Assembly (NCBI RefSeq): GCF_017168235.1
Contig: NZ_JABFAO010000004.1
Location: 215,595-279,594, forward strand
Length of the DNA: 64,000 nucleotides
Direction of reading: 5' to 3'
Source: Rhodococcus sp. KRD197
GTDB taxonomy: Bacteria; Actinomycetota; Actinomycetes; Mycobacteriales; Mycobacteriaceae
Position numbers and translations under genes: made by a program. Positions 62,873 through 64,000 of this stretch are shown here, piece by piece; the first letter of the stretch is position 1; each line of letters starts with the position of its first letter. The notes below the pieces were generated by a model. It saw nothing but the letters and a program-made list of their open reading frames with translations, was not told the origin of the DNA and did not search any database.

Positions 62873-64000
62873 GTGAATGCCCAATTGGGTCACTCCGCAG
62901 GCTCCGCTCCTGTCCAGTCTGTATTGGTCGCCAACCGCGGCGAAATCGCCCGCCGTGTCTTCGCCACCTGCCGCAGCCTGGGAATCGATACCGTCGCCGT
63001 CTTCTCCGACGCCGACGCGAACTCCCCCCATGTCCGCGACGCCGACGCCGCAGTCCACTTGCCCGGCAACTCCTCCTCGGAGACATACCTGCAGGGTGAG
63101 CTCGTCATCGCCGCCGCCACCGCAGCGGGGGCCGACGCCATCCACCCCGGTTACGGATTTCTCTCCGAGAACGCCGAGTTTGCGCGTCGGGTGCAGGACG
63201 CGGGCCTGACGTGGATCGGACCCCCCACCAAGGCAATCGAGTTGATGGGCTCGAAGGTCGAGTCCAAGAAGATGATGGCCGACGCGGGCGTTCCCGTGCT
63301 CACGCAGCTCGACCCCGCCTCGATCACCGAGGACGAACTTCCGGTCCTGATCAAGGCCTCCGCCGGTGGCGGTGGCCGCGGTATGCGCATCGTGCGAGAC
63401 CTGGGCGTCCTGGAGTCCGAAATCGAAGCAGCGCAACGCGAATCGCTGTCGGCCTTCGGAGATTCGACGGTCTTCTGTGAGCGCTACATCGAAACCGGCC
63501 GCCACATCGAGGTCCAGGTGATGGCTGATCGCCATGGAACGGTGTGGACGGTGGGAGAGCGCGAGTGCTCCATCCAACGTCGGCACCAGAAGGTCGTAGA
63601 GGAGGCGCCGTCACCGCTCGTCGAACGGATCGACGGCATGCGCGAGCGCCTGTTCGAGGCAGCCAGGCTCGCTACCGAGGCCATCGGCTACGAGGGCGCC
63701 GGCACGGTCGAGTTCCTCGCCGACGAGAGGGGCAACTTCTTCTTCCTCGAGATGAACACCCGCTTGCAGGTGGAACATCCTGTCACCGAGTGCACGACGG
63801 GTCTCGACCTGGTTGCGCTGCAGATCTCGGTCGCCGCGGGGGAAGCTCTACCCGCCGATCAGCCCTCCACCCGCGGACACTCGATCGAGGTGCGGCTCTA
63901 CGCGGAGGACCCTTCGCAGGACTGGCGGCCGCAGAGCGGCGCGTTGTACCGGTTCGAGATTCCCGGTCAGCAGTTCACCGTGCTGGACCGAACTGGCATC
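62873..64000 (+). CDS. Acyl-CoA carboxylase, biotin carboxylase (alpha) subunit, 5' part
   Basis: The frame runs from a GTG at 62873 to the right edge (376 codons, no stop), so the C-terminal biotin-carrier domain lies outside. VLVANRGEIARRVFATCRSLGIDTVAVFSDAD, HPGYGFLSENAEFAR, KASAGGGGRGMRIV (ATP-binding glycine loop) and ERECSIQRRHQKVVEEAPSP with NFFFLEMNTRLQVEHPVTE are the conserved order of biotin carboxylases. It pairs with the carboxyltransferase gene just before it. Seven bases separate the two genes. The full protein should carry biotin on a Lys in an AMKM motif. Confidence 0.93.
   Translation, partial: MNAQLGHSAGSAPVQSVLVANRGEIARRVFATCRSLGIDTVAVFSDADANSPHVRDADAAVHLPGNSSSETYLQGELVIAAATAAGADAIHPGYGFLSENAEFARRVQDAGLTWIGPPTKAIELMGSKVESKKMMADAGVPVLTQLDPASITEDELPVLIKASAGGGGRGMRIVRDLGVLESEIEAAQRESLSAFGDSTVFCERYIETGRHIEVQVMADRHGTVWTVGERECSIQRRHQKVVEEAPSPLVERIDGMRERLFEAARLATEAIGYEGAGTVEFLADERGNFFFLEMNTRLQVEHPVTECTTGLDLVALQISVAAGEALPADQPSTRGHSIEVRLYAEDPSQDWRPQSGALYRFEIPGQQFTVLDRTGI

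Overview
This window is a high-GC actinobacterial chromosome segment, most likely from a mycolic-acid-bearing Rhodococcus or a close relative in the Nocardiaceae. The evidence is the run tRNA-Thr, tRNA-Met, rpmG, hadA, hadB, tRNA-Trp, secE, nusG, rplK, rplA, then a lipG-like hydrolase, rplJ, rplL, mceG, rpoB, rpoC, which is the gene order known from Mycobacterium. A complete Mce lipid importer, cell-wall hydrolases, a cholesterol-oxidase-like enzyme and many acyl-CoA genes fit the same group. There are no phage, insertion-sequence or CRISPR genes. Assignments rest on reading the translated sequence and on remembered families; no database search was run.

Layout. 1-5.8 kb: end of htpX, a YajQ-type protein, tRNA-Tyr/Thr/Met, rpmG, the mycolic dehydratase genes hadA and hadB (hadC is absent), tRNA-Trp, secE, nusG, rplK, rplA. 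5.8-12.7 kb: a lipG-like hydrolase, then a tightly overlapping five-gene operon (thioester-reductase-like SDR, small membrane protein, phosphatidylserine-decarboxylase-like protein, GNAT-like acyltransferase, MMPL transporter) that looks like an uncharacterised lipid synthesis and export system. 12.7-14.1 kb: rplJ and rplL behind a structured leader. 14.4-26.3 kb: mceG, two yrbE genes, mceA-F and two Mce-associated membrane proteins. 26.5-29.1 kb: one long protein that fuses a class III aminotransferase to a reductase domain resembling cyanobacterial acyl-ACP reductase, predicted to turn fatty acyl groups into long-chain amines. 29.5-37.1 kb: rpoB and rpoC.

37.2-42.5 kb: miscellaneous metabolism (DUF2568 membrane protein, cholesterol-oxidase-like GMC enzyme, EEP hydrolase, VOC protein, luciferase-like monooxygenase, SixA-like phosphatase). 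42.5-48.2 kb: a biotin uptake operon (bioY, bioM, bioN) with two short acyl-CoA ligases and a thiolase built into it, behind a near-perfect BioQ-type palindrome. 48.1-56.5 kb: acyl-ACP thioesterase, a transglycosylase-NlpC/P60 hydrolase, a RidA-like protein, a VKOR/DsbA disulfide pair, aroQ, an MFS transporter, a DUF222/HNH protein and an ASCH protein. 56.5-64 kb: an EEP lipoprotein and a catabolic operon (TIGR03084 protein, AtuA, acyl-CoA dehydrogenase, acyl-CoA carboxylase beta, biotin carboxylase) that runs off the right edge; its last member needs the biotin that the 42.5-kb operon imports.

The strongest candidates for new biology are the aminotransferase-AAR fusion at 26538-29096, the five-gene lipid/MMPL operon at 7112-12716 and the ligase/thiolase genes inside the biotin transporter operon. 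A near-palindromic repeat found directly after two stop codons (htpX and rpoC) is a good candidate for a dispersed repeat family.
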